From: Novosphingobium sp.
GTDB lineage: Bacteria; Pseudomonadota; Alphaproteobacteria; Sphingomonadales; Sphingomonadaceae
Direction: 5' to 3'
NCBI RefSeq assembly: GCF_039595395.1
Contig: NZ_JBCNLP010000001.1
Span: 124,001 to 188,000 of the forward strand
DNA: 64,000 nt
Position numbers and translations under genes: made by a program. The notes below the pieces were generated by a model that made no database searches, was not told where the DNA came from, and saw nothing but the letters and a program-made list of their open reading frames with translations. Of the stretch, positions 33,698-41,639 are shown piece by piece. The stretch's first letter is position 1, and each line of letters begins with the position of its first letter.

Positions 33698-34093
33698 ATG
33701 GAGCCTGCCATGAGTTTGCTGCCCAGCGCCCGCCCCATCGGTTTCGTCTTCAGCGCCGACCCTCAGGCGCTCAAACCTTTCTACGCCGATGTGCTGGGCC
33801 TGCCGCTGGTCAGCGAGGACGGCTTTGCTATCGCCTTCGATCTGGGCCAGGGCGCGATGCTGCGCCTGACCAACCTGCCCAGCCACAAGCCCGAGCCCCA
33901 CACCGCCTTCGGCTGGAGCGTTGCGGACATCCGCGAGACCATCGCCGCGCTGAAAGCCAAAGGCGTGGTGTTCAAAACCTATGAAGGCTTCGGTCAGGAT
34001 GCCGATGGCGTGTGGGCAGCGCCGGGCGGAAGCACGCTGGTCGCGTGGTTCCCCGACCCCGAGGGCAATCTGCTCAGCCTGACGCAGTTCTGA
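33698..34093 (+). CDS. VOC (glyoxalase-fold) family protein
   Basis: A 131-residue single glyoxalase/bleomycin-resistance/dioxygenase module: IGFVFSADPQALKPFYADVLGLPLVSEDGFAIAFDLGQGAMLRLTNL and the closing VAWFPDPEGNLLSLTQF. The metal-ligand pattern is incomplete in the first half (F in place of the usual first His), but the Glu of DPEGN is present. Substrate unknown. Start at 33698 has AAGG 8 bases upstream; an ATG at 33710 with GGAG is an alternative. Convergent with the Zur-like gene, 4 bases apart. Confidence 0.8.
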   Translation: MEPAMSLLPSARPIGFVFSADPQALKPFYADVLGLPLVSEDGFAIAFDLGQGAMLRLTNLPSHKPEPHTAFGWSVADIRETIAALKAKGVVFKTYEGFGQDADGVWAAPGGSTLVAWFPDPEGNLLSLTQF

Positions 34094-34097
34094 AGAT

Positions 34098-34571
34098 TTA
34101 TTCGGCCCCGGCGGTGCAGTCGGAGCACATGCCGCGCAGCTCGACCACCGGGCGCACATCGGCAAAACCGGCAGCCTTCGCCGCCTCGACCAGAGCGCCG
34201 GTCAGCTTGTCGTCGTCGATGTGCACGGCCTTGCCGCAAACCTCGCAGATCAGGAAAATGCAGTCGTGGCGGCATCCCGGATGCGGGTTGGCGATATAGG
34301 CATTCGCGCTCTCCACCCGCCGCGCCAGATTGGTCCGCACGAACAGGTCCAGAATGCGATAGACGCTGTTGGCCGCCACGCGCTTGCCGCGCAGCTTCGA
34401 CACCGCCTCGGCAATGTCATAGGCGGAGGCCGGTTTGCCCTCGGTTGCCAGCGCATCATACACATCGCCGCGCATGTCGGTCCATTGCTCGCCAGCCACC
34501 TCCAGAGCGGCGCGGGCGGCGTGGACAAGACCGTCGCCGGTCAGTTCGTGATGGTGGTGGTGTGCGGACAT
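34098..34571 (-). CDS. Fur-family transcriptional regulator, probably Zur
   Basis: A 157-residue Fur-type repressor. The winged helix carries ASAYDIAEAVSKLRGKRVAANSVYRILDLFVRTNLARRVES, and two structural zinc pairs are CEVC (FLICEVCGK) and CSDC near the C-terminus, with metal-site HDC and HIDDD nearby. A HHHHH run at residues 4-8 adds a possible metal-sensing tail. The GxRVAANSVYR helix and absence of iron-sensor hallmarks favour zinc regulation (Zur). No zinc transporter is adjacent, so the targets are elsewhere. Confidence 0.85.
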   Translation of the reverse strand: MSAHHHHHELTGDGLVHAARAALEVAGEQWTDMRGDVYDALATEGKPASAYDIAEAVSKLRGKRVAANSVYRILDLFVRTNLARRVESANAYIANPHPGCRHDCIFLICEVCGKAVHIDDDKLTGALVEAAKAAGFADVRPVVELRGMCSDCTAGAE

Positions 34572-34607
34572 GGGGGGCTTGTAGCTGGGTTAGGGGAAAG
34601 AAGGAAG

Positions 34608-34839
34608 ATGCGAGGGGGGCGTGTCAATTGGTCGCATTTCTCAAGAGAAATGCTCCGGCCCTCGCGCTCCCATGACGTCTTCCGACGAGAGGGTAGTGGT
34701 CCCCCACCGGCGCGCCCTGTCCGCCCCGCAGGGAAAAATGACTGCCTCCGGCGGTGGGACGTTGGCGCTGCGATCTGGTTTGGCGCTCCACCTGTGTCGG
34801 GAGACGTAACGGGGGTGCAGGGGGCGTAACGCCCCCTGC
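34608..34839. repeat. Intergenic palindromic element, copy H (hybrid, with nested palindrome)
   Basis: Left end resembles subfamily I (GCTCCCATGACGTCTTCCGACGA) but its outer hairpin is interrupted by about 40 bases that contain GCATTTCTCAAGAGAAATGC (34634-34653), a 9-2-9 palindrome. The right half (GACGTTGGCGCTGCGATCTG, TGTCGGGAGACGTAACGGGGGT, GCAGGGGGCG/CGCCCCCTGC hairpin) belongs to subfamily III. It lies between the Zur-like start and the msrA end. Confidence 0.88.
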
Positions 34840-34848
34840 TTAATCCCT

Positions 34849-35563
34849 TCAATTTCTTGTAAAATCAGCCTTATAAACCTGCGGAAACAGCTTCTTCAGC
34901 CCTTCCACCTTGGGCACATCCCAATACTGAATGTAAGGATGCCCCGGATTTTTCAGCATGAAATCCTGATGATAGGTCTCGGCGGGATAGAAGCCCTTCA
35001 TCGGCTCAATCCGGGTCACCACCGCGCCCTTCCACAGATGCGCGGCATCAAGCTGCACCAGATAGGCGCGGGCGACTTTCTCCTGCTCGGGGTTCTGGGG
35101 CACCAGCGCGCTGCGATATTGCGTGCCGCTGTCGGGGCCCTGCCGGTTCAACTGCGTGGGGTTGGCGCCCACCGCGAAGAAGATGCGCAGCAACTGGTCG
35201 TAACGGATCACCGCCGGATCATAGGTAACGCGCACGCTTTCGGCGTGGCCGGTGTCACCCTCGCTGACGCGGTCGTAATTGGCGGTGGAGGCGCTGCCCC
35301 CCCTGATAGCCCGAGACGGCGCTGGTCACGCCTTTCACATGCGAGAAAACGGCCTCGATGCCCCAGAAGCAGCCGCCGGAGAAGATGGCTGTCTTCAGGC
35401 CGGGCGCTTCCTGAGCGGGCACGCGGGCTTCGGGGGTGAGGAGTATGGTTTCGCCCATCGGCGCGGCGGACTGGCCACGGTTCTGGCCTCCGGCCTGCGC
35501 CGTATCGGCTGGCGAGCAGGCCGCCGCCAGCATCAGCACCGCAGCGGCAAAGGCCGGGCGCAT
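34849..35563 (-). pseudogene. msrA: Peptide-methionine (S)-S-oxide reductase, lipoprotein form, frameshifted
   Basis: Two frames together make a full MsrA. The first (35563 to about 35300) has a lipoprotein signal with lipobox LAAAC (C16), the catalytic motif FSGGCFWGIEAVF (C65) and SGYQGG; the second continues SASTANYDRVSEGDTGHAESVRVTYDP to the end at 34849 (GPDSGTQYRSALVP, EPMKGFYPAETYHQDFM). The break is at a run of seven C (35297-35303); with six the frame is continuous. It would repair methionine sulfoxide at the envelope. The lesion may be a real mutation, a slippage site or a sequencing error. Confidence 0.85.
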
Positions 35564-35576
35564 GATGCGGAGCGCC

Positions 35577-35720
35577 TTAGCGCGAGGGGGCGGCGACCGC
35601 GGTGGGAATCACCGGGTTGCTCGCACCGTTGTGCATGCTCAGAAACAGGCAGATCGCCACAGCGCCCAGCGTGAAGCCGACAGCAAAGGAGCGGAAAAGG
35701 TCTGATTTGAAAAGGCTCAT
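35577..35720 (-). CDS. Small single-helix membrane protein (47 residues)
   Basis: Begins MSLFKSDLFRSFAVGFTLGAVAICLF... and ends TAVAAPSR. One predicted membrane helix (about 11-29) follows a basic/amphipathic start. It ends 13 bases before the msrA start, so it would be co-transcribed with it. No ribosome-binding site is clear (CCTCCC precedes the ATG), and no family is recognised. Composition and position make it a plausible small gene, not a certain one. Confidence 0.45.
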   Translation of the reverse strand: MSLFKSDLFRSFAVGFTLGAVAICLFLSMHNGASNPVIPTAVAAPSR

Positions 35721-35844
35721 GGGAGGATCGACTTGTATGGCGGGCTCGGGAAAGCCCTCGGGGGGAGGCCCTAAATGGTACTGCCGTCGAAAAGTTCCAG
35801 CCCCTCTTTGGTCTCACCCGCGTGCGGGCGCGACCAAAAGGTTT

Positions 35845-35880
35845 GGCGCTGCGACGAACGGCTCATCGCAGCGCCTGTTT
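35845..35880. terminator. Hairpin downstream of purH
   Basis: GGCGCTGCGA (35845-35854) and TCGCAGCGCC (35866-35875) pair perfectly over 10 bases. For purH (minus strand) it is 57 bases after the stop, followed by AAACCTTTTGG and so without a clean U tract; on the plus strand it is followed by TGTTTA. Possibly a transcription end or an mRNA-stabilising stem. Confidence 0.5.
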
Positions 35881-35931
35881 AGTCTGGAGTCGATGAACCG
35901 GGGCTTTCGGAGCGGTTCACCTTTGTAACGA

Positions 35932-37506
35932 TTAGTGGCGGAAGTGTCGCATGCCGGTGAAGACCATCGCCAGCCCGGCCTCATCGGCGGCCTTGATGAC
36001 CTCATCGTCGCGCATCGAGCCGCCCGGCTGGATCACCATGGTGGCACCCGCCTCGACAGCGGCCAGCAGGCCGTCGGCGAAGGGGAAGAAGGCGTCCGAG
36101 GCGACCGCGCTGCCCTTGGTGTGGACATCGGCGAAACCGTGAGTCTCGGCAGCTTCCTTGGCCTTGGCGGCGGCGATGCGGCTGGAATCGCGGCGGTTCA
36201 TCTGGCCAGCGCCGATGCCCGCGGTGATGCCGTCCTTGGCATAGACGATGGCGTTGGACTTCACATGCTTGGCCACGGTCCAGGCGAAGAGGGCGTCTTC
36301 CAGCTCCTGCTCGGTCGGCTGGCGCTGGGTGACGACCTTGAGGTCATCGCGCGTGATGCTGCCATTGTCGCGGTTCTGCACCAGCAGGCCACCGGCGATG
36401 GGCTTCACCGTCAGGCCGGGGCGCTTGGGATCGGGCAGCTCGCCGGTCAGCAGCAGGCGCAGGTTCTTCTTCTTGGCGAAGACGGCCTTGGCGGCGTCAT
36501 CGGCATCGGGCGCGCAGACCACTTCGGTGAAGATGCCGCTGATCGCCTCGGCAGTCGGGCCATCCAGCGGGCGGTTCACGGCGATGATGCCGCCGAAAGC
36601 GCTGACCGAGTCGCACTTCAGAGCAGCCTCATAGGCCTCCACCAGCGTGGCGCCGGTGGCGACGCCGCAGGGGTTGGCGTGCTTGACGATCACGACGGTC
36701 GGCTCGGCATCGCGGAATTCGGCGACCAGCTCCAGCGCGGCATCGGCGTCGTTGTAGTTGTTGTAGCTCAGCTCCTTGCCCTGCACCTGCACGGCATTGG
36801 CGATGCCCTTGGCCGCCGGGCCCTTGGGCAAATAGAGCGCCGCCTTCTGGTGCGGATTCTCGCCATAGCGCAGTTCGGTGGCGCGCTCGGCGGTGATGGC
36901 GAGCGTCTCGGGGAAGGCCTCGCCCTGGTCGGCATGGGCGAACCACTGGCTGATCGCGCCGTCATAGCTGGCGGTCAGCGCATAGGCCTTGGCGGCGAAC
37001 TTGCGGCGCTGGGCCAGCGTGGTTTCGCCCGAAGCCACAGCGGCATAATCCGCCGGATCGGTCACAATGGCGACGAACTCATGGTTCTTGGCCGCGCTGC
37101 GCACCATCGAAGGGCCGCCGATGTCGATGTTCTCGATGATCTCCTCGCGCGTGCCGCCCTTGGCGACCGTCTGCACGAAGGGATAGAGGTTCACCACCAC
37201 CAGATCGATCGCGCCGATGGCATGCTCGTTCATGCTGGCGACGTGCTCGGCATTGTCGCGCACCGCCAGCAGGCCACCATGGACCTTGGGGTGCAGCGTC
37301 TTCACGCGGCCATCCATCATCTCGGGGAAGCCGGTCAGCTCGGAAATGTCTTTCACAGCCAGACCGGCATCGCGCAGCGCCTTGGCCGTGCCGCCGGTCG
37401 AAACCAGCTCAACGCCCTTTGCCGCCAGAGACTTGCCCAGATCGACCAGACCGGTCTTATCCGAAACGGAGAGCAATGCGCGGCGAATGGGAACGATGTC
37501 GGTCAT
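35932..37506 (-). CDS. purH: Bifunctional AICAR transformylase / IMP cyclohydrolase
   Basis: Carries out the last two steps of purine synthesis, formylating AICAR and closing the ring to IMP. 524 residues: N-terminal cyclohydrolase domain (RRALLSVSDKTGLVDLGKSL, STGGTAKALRDAG, DGRVKTLHPKVHGGLLAVRD) and C-terminal transformylase domain (LRYGENPHQKAALY, VIVKHANPCGVATG, SDAFFPFADGL, QPGGSMRDDEVI). All catalytic segments are present. It is monocistronic here, with repeat copy I upstream and a hairpin downstream. Confidence 0.97.
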   Translation of the reverse strand: MTDIVPIRRALLSVSDKTGLVDLGKSLAAKGVELVSTGGTAKALRDAGLAVKDISELTGFPEMMDGRVKTLHPKVHGGLLAVRDNAEHVASMNEHAIGAIDLVVVNLYPFVQTVAKGGTREEIIENIDIGGPSMVRSAAKNHEFVAIVTDPADYAAVASGETTLAQRRKFAAKAYALTASYDGAISQWFAHADQGEAFPETLAITAERATELRYGENPHQKAALYLPKGPAAKGIANAVQVQGKELSYNNYNDADAALELVAEFRDAEPTVVIVKHANPCGVATGATLVEAYEAALKCDSVSAFGGIIAVNRPLDGPTAEAISGIFTEVVCAPDADDAAKAVFAKKKNLRLLLTGELPDPKRPGLTVKPIAGGLLVQNRDNGSITRDDLKVVTQRQPTEQELEDALFAWTVAKHVKSNAIVYAKDGITAGIGAGQMNRRDSSRIAAAKAKEAAETHGFADVHTKGSAVASDAFFPFADGLLAAVEAGATMVIQPGGSMRDDEVIKAADEAGLAMVFTGMRHFRH

Positions 37507-37653
37507 GATGCGGCCTTTCCTGCGGAGGCTGGTGGGCGGGTTGATAACGCCCTGCTGTTGCGCGCCCCCATAAGGATTTTGGCCGGTTTGGCTAGGGGTG
37601 CTGCGGGGTTTTGAAGGGTTCGGAAAGGTAAGGGGCAGGAAGAGAAAGATTAA

Positions 37654-37882
37654 ATGCGAGGGTCATAACCCTCGCGCTCCCATTAATGTCTACGCCGCGC
37701 TTCGGGTTCGGCGACAGAGCAGCGTCGCTGCGCCGCAGGCAGGAACGATAGGTCAGCGTTGGAGGATTAAAGCCTGCGGCGCCAGAGGTGGTGCAGGTGG
37801 ATAGTCTGGGCGCCACGATGGGGAGCCCCTGCCCTATCGCCGGAAGACGTTATGGGAGCGCGAGGGGGTAACCCCCTCGCAT
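37654..37882. repeat. Intergenic palindromic element, copy I (subfamily I, inverted)
   Basis: In a 390-base gap between the purH start and the heparinase end. Left hairpin GCGAGGGT/ACCCTCGC, GCTCCCATTAATGTCTAC, box GCGCTTCGGGTTCGGCGA, inner palindrome, TCGCCGGAAGACGTTATGGGAGC and right hairpin GCGAGGGGG/CCCCCTCGC. The purH promoter must lie in 37507-37653, where no clear hexamers are seen. Confidence 0.9.
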
Positions 37883-37896
37883 CTATCTTCACTTAA

Positions 37897-39849
37897 CTAC
37901 CCCATCTTCTTCAACAACCAGGCAAAATTCCCGCCCCCACGGGACACCATGCCCTGAATCACGATCTGCTGCACCGGCACCGGGCGCCCCTGCCCGTCGC
38001 ACCAGATCGACTCCTCGATCCCGATCTCGCCGGAACCGACGCGGAACTGCCAGTAGGACCCATCGGGCAGAGCCAACCCCACCCCCTGCTTGTCCTGCGA
38101 CAGGCCGACATCGATGCCGGGGCCGAGGTGGAAACGGATGGCATAGCCCACCATCCCGCGCTTGCCCTTGCGCCCCTGCGGCACGAGCAGATCCTCACCG
38201 CGCAATTCGGTGCCATCGTCGCGCAGGATCAGGATGCGGCGGTGAATCAGGCCATAGCGGGTGGAATAGCCGTCATGGCTGGCCTCCAGACGGGTGGCGC
38301 CCCAGCTTCCCGCGGTGCCCTCGCCCTCCAGCGTGCGGCGGTCGACCTCGACCTCGCCGACGCCGTTGCCCAGCGCGCCATTGATCAGCACCGCCGTGGA
38401 GTTCGCATCGTCGAGCACCAGCGTGGAATGCGCCGCCGTGGCGCGCAGGCCCTGCTCAAGGCGCACCGGCATCAGTCCGCCCGCCGCCGCCGCGCCGCCG
38501 CAATTGACGATGATGCGCTGCCCGGCGTGGCTCAGCTCAAACGCCAGCGTCGAGGCGCTGCCGGTGCGCGCATGGCGGGCCAGCGGCGGGGGTGCGGCGT
38601 CGAACTGCATCATGCTCTTGCCCGCGCTGACGCGCTGATAGCCCCACTGCCGCACATCGCGCAGCGGGCGGGTGCGCACGCCGGTCGCTGCCACCAGCCG
38701 CGACACGGCATCGGCGGAAACCGCCCAACTGCCCTGCCAGCTTCCCAGCGAGCCATCGCCATGCGCCAGCGCCAGCAGCGGCGGCACCATCAGTTGCAGG
38801 ATCGATTCGAGCGCACGCGGCGGCTCGCGGCGGGTGGCGCGATAGCAGGCGGTCAGGCGGACGAGCGCGCTCATCGCCTCCATCTGGCCGAGTGGGCTGC
38901 GGCTCATCACGCCGCCATCGTCGCCCAGCAATTCGCCCAAAGCGGCGATCAGCCCGGATTCGCCATAGAGGCGGCGCGGGCGGCCATCGGGCAGCAGCAG
39001 CCCGGCGGCGACGATGCCGGTCCAGCCGATCACCTGCGCCAGCAAATCCTCACCCCGGCCCACATTGCGGTCGAGCCAGCGGGCGGTGCCCTCGATGGCC
39101 TCCATGATGCGTTCGCGCTGCGCCCGGTCGGGGCCGGAGAGGATCAGCGGGGCATGCACCAGCCAGTTGAGCAGCCGGTTGCCCGCATTGTCCACGCTCC
39201 ACGCCGGGCCCTTGCCGGGGCGCGAGGGCGCCTTGGGGTTGGCCAGCATCCAGGCGCCCAGAATACGCTCGGCCACCGGAGTGACCTGATCGCGGCCATC
39301 GCGATCGACCTGCCCGGCGCGGTCGACCTGACCCGCCGCTTCCAGATCGGCCAGCCAGCCAAAGCCATGCACCGCCTGCTCGACGGGCGGGGCCAGACGC
39401 GCCACGCCCGCGAAATCGACCTGCATGATCGGCAGCCTCAGCCCATGCACCAGAAAATGGCCCGAACGCAGCGCCATGCCGGAGGTACGATCGCCCGGCA
39501 GCGGATTGGCGACGGCGGCCAGCAGGCGCGGTCGCGCGGGCTTGCGGAAAGGTGCGGCCAGCATGCCGCCCGACACGCCCATGCGATAGGCCATGCGGAT
39601 CAGCCGTTCACCCGCGCCGACTTTCGGCGGGCCGAAATCGGCCAGTGCCAGCGCGCGGCTGGGCTCGATCAGCCGGGCATCACGCGGGCGGGCGCCATTT
39701 TGCCGTTCGTCGCTCTGGCGCTCATCGGCCAGCAGCGCGGTTTCCTCATGCGAGGGTTGGGCGGAGGTCAGGGGAATGGCGCGCGAACGCGCTGTCCCTT
39801 CGCGGGAACCCGATGGACTGGCACCTGACGTTCCCTCGACCTCCCACAT
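37897..39849 (-). CDS. Heparinase II/III family protein
   Basis: A 650-residue polysaccharide-lyase-like protein: N-terminal alpha-toroid with GNRLLNWLVHAPLIL, WLDRNVGRGEDLLAQVIGWTGIVAAGLLLP, and YGESGLIAALGELLGDDGGVMSRSPLGQMEAM, then a C-terminal beta-sandwich (FELSHAGQRIIVNCGG, TAAHSTLVLDDANST, HDGYSTRYGLIHRRILIL, YAIRFHLGPGIDVGL). The first 60 residues are polar and low complexity. No signal peptide is visible. In alphaproteobacteria this protein sits with rpe and purH, as here; its substrate is unknown and may be an internal glycan. Confidence 0.88.
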   Translation of the reverse strand: MWEVEGTSGASPSGSREGTARSRAIPLTSAQPSHEETALLADERQSDERQNGARPRDARLIEPSRALALADFGPPKVGAGERLIRMAYRMGVSGGMLAAPFRKPARPRLLAAVANPLPGDRTSGMALRSGHFLVHGLRLPIMQVDFAGVARLAPPVEQAVHGFGWLADLEAAGQVDRAGQVDRDGRDQVTPVAERILGAWMLANPKAPSRPGKGPAWSVDNAGNRLLNWLVHAPLILSGPDRAQRERIMEAIEGTARWLDRNVGRGEDLLAQVIGWTGIVAAGLLLPDGRPRRLYGESGLIAALGELLGDDGGVMSRSPLGQMEAMSALVRLTACYRATRREPPRALESILQLMVPPLLALAHGDGSLGSWQGSWAVSADAVSRLVAATGVRTRPLRDVRQWGYQRVSAGKSMMQFDAAPPPLARHARTGSASTLAFELSHAGQRIIVNCGGAAAAGGLMPVRLEQGLRATAAHSTLVLDDANSTAVLINGALGNGVGEVEVDRRTLEGEGTAGSWGATRLEASHDGYSTRYGLIHRRILILRDDGTELRGEDLLVPQGRKGKRGMVGYAIRFHLGPGIDVGLSQDKQGVGLALPDGSYWQFRVGSGEIGIEESIWCDGQGRPVPVQQIVIQGMVSRGGGNFAWLLKKMG

Positions 39850-39852
39850 CGT

Positions 39853-40515
39853 TTACCCGGCCCTTTTCAGCGCCGCGATGTTCGCGGCATAATGTTCCGG
39901 CCCACCCCGGAAACTGGACGTTCCCGCCACCAGCACATCCGCCCCCGCGGATACACACTGGCGAGCGGTTTCCACATCGACACCGCCATCCACCTCAAGG
40001 TGAATGGCCTTGCCGGTGGCTTCGATCTTCTTGCGCACCACGTCGATCTTGCGGAGCTGGCTGGAGATGAACTTCTGCCCGCCGAAGCCGGGGTTCACAC
40101 TCATCAGCAGCACCAGATCGAGATCCTCGATCAGATAGTCCAGCACGTCCACGGGCGTCGCCGGATTGAGCACCAGCCCCGCCTTGCAGCCCAGCGCCTT
40201 GATCGCCTGCACCGTGCGGTGGGGATGTGCCCCGGCCTCGGGATGGAAGCTGATCAGATCGGCCCCAGCCTCGGCATAGGCCTCCAGATAGAGGTCCACC
40301 GGCGAGATCATCAGATGCACGTCAAAAGGCTTTTGCGTGTGCGGGCGCAGCGCCTTCACCACCATCGGCCCGATGGTGATGTTGGGCACGAAATGCCCGT
40401 CCATCACGTCCACATGAATCCAGTCGGCCCCGGCGGCGTCGATCGCGCGGATTTCCTCGCCCAGCCGCGCGAAGTCGGCCGAGAGGATCGAAGGGGCAAT
40501 CAGGGGCGTGGTCAT
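39853..40515 (-). CDS. rpe: Ribulose-phosphate 3-epimerase
   Basis: Interconverts ribulose 5-phosphate and xylulose 5-phosphate in the pentose phosphate pathway. 220-residue TIM barrel: LIAPSILSADFARLGEEI, WIHVDVMDGHFVPNITIGP (metal His and catalytic Asp), DVHLMI, FHPEAGAHPHRTVQAIK, VLLMSVNPGFGGQKFI and EVDGGVDVETARQCVSAGADVLVAG. The ATG at 40515 (MTTPLIAPS) matches the family; a longer frame to 40578 does not. The heparinase gene starts 3 bases after its stop, so they share a transcript. Confidence 0.96.
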   Translation of the reverse strand: MTTPLIAPSILSADFARLGEEIRAIDAAGADWIHVDVMDGHFVPNITIGPMVVKALRPHTQKPFDVHLMISPVDLYLEAYAEAGADLISFHPEAGAHPHRTVQAIKALGCKAGLVLNPATPVDVLDYLIEDLDLVLLMSVNPGFGGQKFISSQLRKIDVVRKKIEATGKAIHLEVDGGVDVETARQCVSAGADVLVAGTSSFRGGPEHYAANIAALKRAG

Positions 40516-40900
40516 GATAGGGGCAATGCTCTTGACGGAAACCAAATCACCTTGGCTTACCCCCCGATTCGCACCCACTCAAGCGCTGACCCCGCCATTT
40601 TCCACACAGTTGGCTGACGATGATGTTCAACGTGCGGTCACGCCAAGTGAATTAAAGCCGGATGGAATCAGATGGTGACTCGGAAATCACGGCAAACAAA
40701 AGAAACTTGGGGTCGCTCGGTTCGATCAGAACCGGAGCAACCCTAGGGGGAACTACTTTGCCACACTGTTGCCAAGAAGTGCTGGCACCACACAGTGCCA
40801 TCCTGTATTGCCCCCCGGACCAGCCCGGGGGGGATGGCAGGAACGTTCCACCCTGTTGGCTCTGCCGTTTTCGGCGGGGCCGGCACTGCTGATCGACTGG
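40516..40900. other. Gene-free gap between rpe and DUF2141 with several stem-loops
   Basis: 385 bases separating divergent genes. Three short inverted repeats precede the DUF2141 gene: CGGTTC/GAACCG (40718-40734), TGGCAC/GTGCCA (40783-40800) and CCCCCCGG/CCGGGGGG (40811-40832). No dispersed repeat element is present, in contrast to most other large gaps. TTGACG (40531-40536 region) could be part of a promoter for either side, but no full promoter is convincing. Confidence 0.45.
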
Positions 40901-41398
40901 ATGCCAGACCAGATGCCTTTTTCGCCGCTTCGCCGCTTTGCCGCCGCCATGGCCTGCGCGCTTGCCCTGCCCGCCGCTCCGGCGCTGGCCGATGGCGCGC
41001 CCGCCGGATGCACCGGCCCCGTCAGTCCGCACTGGATCAATGTGGTGGTGGAAAATGTCCGCAACGACCAGGGCCAGATCGCCATCACGCTCTACGCCGA
41101 TGATTCCAGCAAGTTTCTGGTGAAGCACGGCTCGCTCTATGTGGGGCGCACCAAGGCCGTGGCAGGCACCACCAACACATGCATCTATCTGCCGAAAACC
41201 GGGGTCTGGGTGCTGGCGCTCTATCACGACGAGAACGCGAACCAGAAGTTCGACCTCACCAGCTTCAAGATGCCTGCCGAGGGGTATGGGTTTTCAAACA
41301 ATCCGCCGACGCTGCTGGGGTTGCCGACGTTCAGCTCGGTGCGTCTGAATGTGACGCGCGATGGGCTGACGTCGCATATCAAGATGAAATATCCCTAA
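40901..41398 (+). CDS. DUF2141 domain-containing exported protein
   Basis: 165 residues with a signal peptide (FAAAMACALALPAAPALA, cleavage before DGAPAG) and the DUF2141 beta-sandwich: INVVVENVRNDQGQIAITLYADD, KTGVWVLALYHDENANQKFDLTSFKMPAEGYGFSNN. The family is periplasmic or secreted and of unknown role. The start is uncertain: ATG at 40901 or at 40913 both place the signal peptide correctly and neither has a clear ribosome-binding site. Stands alone; repeat J follows. Confidence 0.82.
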   Translation: MPDQMPFSPLRRFAAAMACALALPAAPALADGAPAGCTGPVSPHWINVVVENVRNDQGQIAITLYADDSSKFLVKHGSLYVGRTKAVAGTTNTCIYLPKTGVWVLALYHDENANQKFDLTSFKMPAEGYGFSNNPPTLLGLPTFSSVRLNVTRDGLTSHIKMKYP

Positions 41399-41412
41399 GG
41401 GATAAAGTAAAG

Positions 41413-41625
41413 ATGCGAGGGGATTATCCCCTCGCGCTCCCATGACGTCTTCCGGCGATAGGGTGGTGGCGCCGAATTGTTGCGCGCCACCTCTCCATCT
41501 GCGCGACCTAAAGCGCCGCAGGCAGTTCATGTTTTAAAGCCTGCGGCGCGGCAAACTTGGCGCAAGGCTGAACCCGTGGCGCAACGCAGACATTAAAGGG
41601 AGCGCGAGGGTGATGGCCCTCGCAT
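41413..41625. repeat. Intergenic palindromic element, copy J (subfamily I)
   Basis: Convergent gap between DUF2141 and the membrane protein. The left hairpin is GCGAGGGGA/TCCCCTCGC: the ninth pair has changed from G-C to A-T with both arms altered. Then GCTCCCATGACGTCTTCCGGCGA, inner palindrome GCGCCGCAGGC/GCCTGCGGCGC, GACATTAAAGGGAGC and right hairpin GCGAGGGT/GCCCTCGC. Confidence 0.9.
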
Positions 41626-41639
41626 CTTCTCCTTGAACC

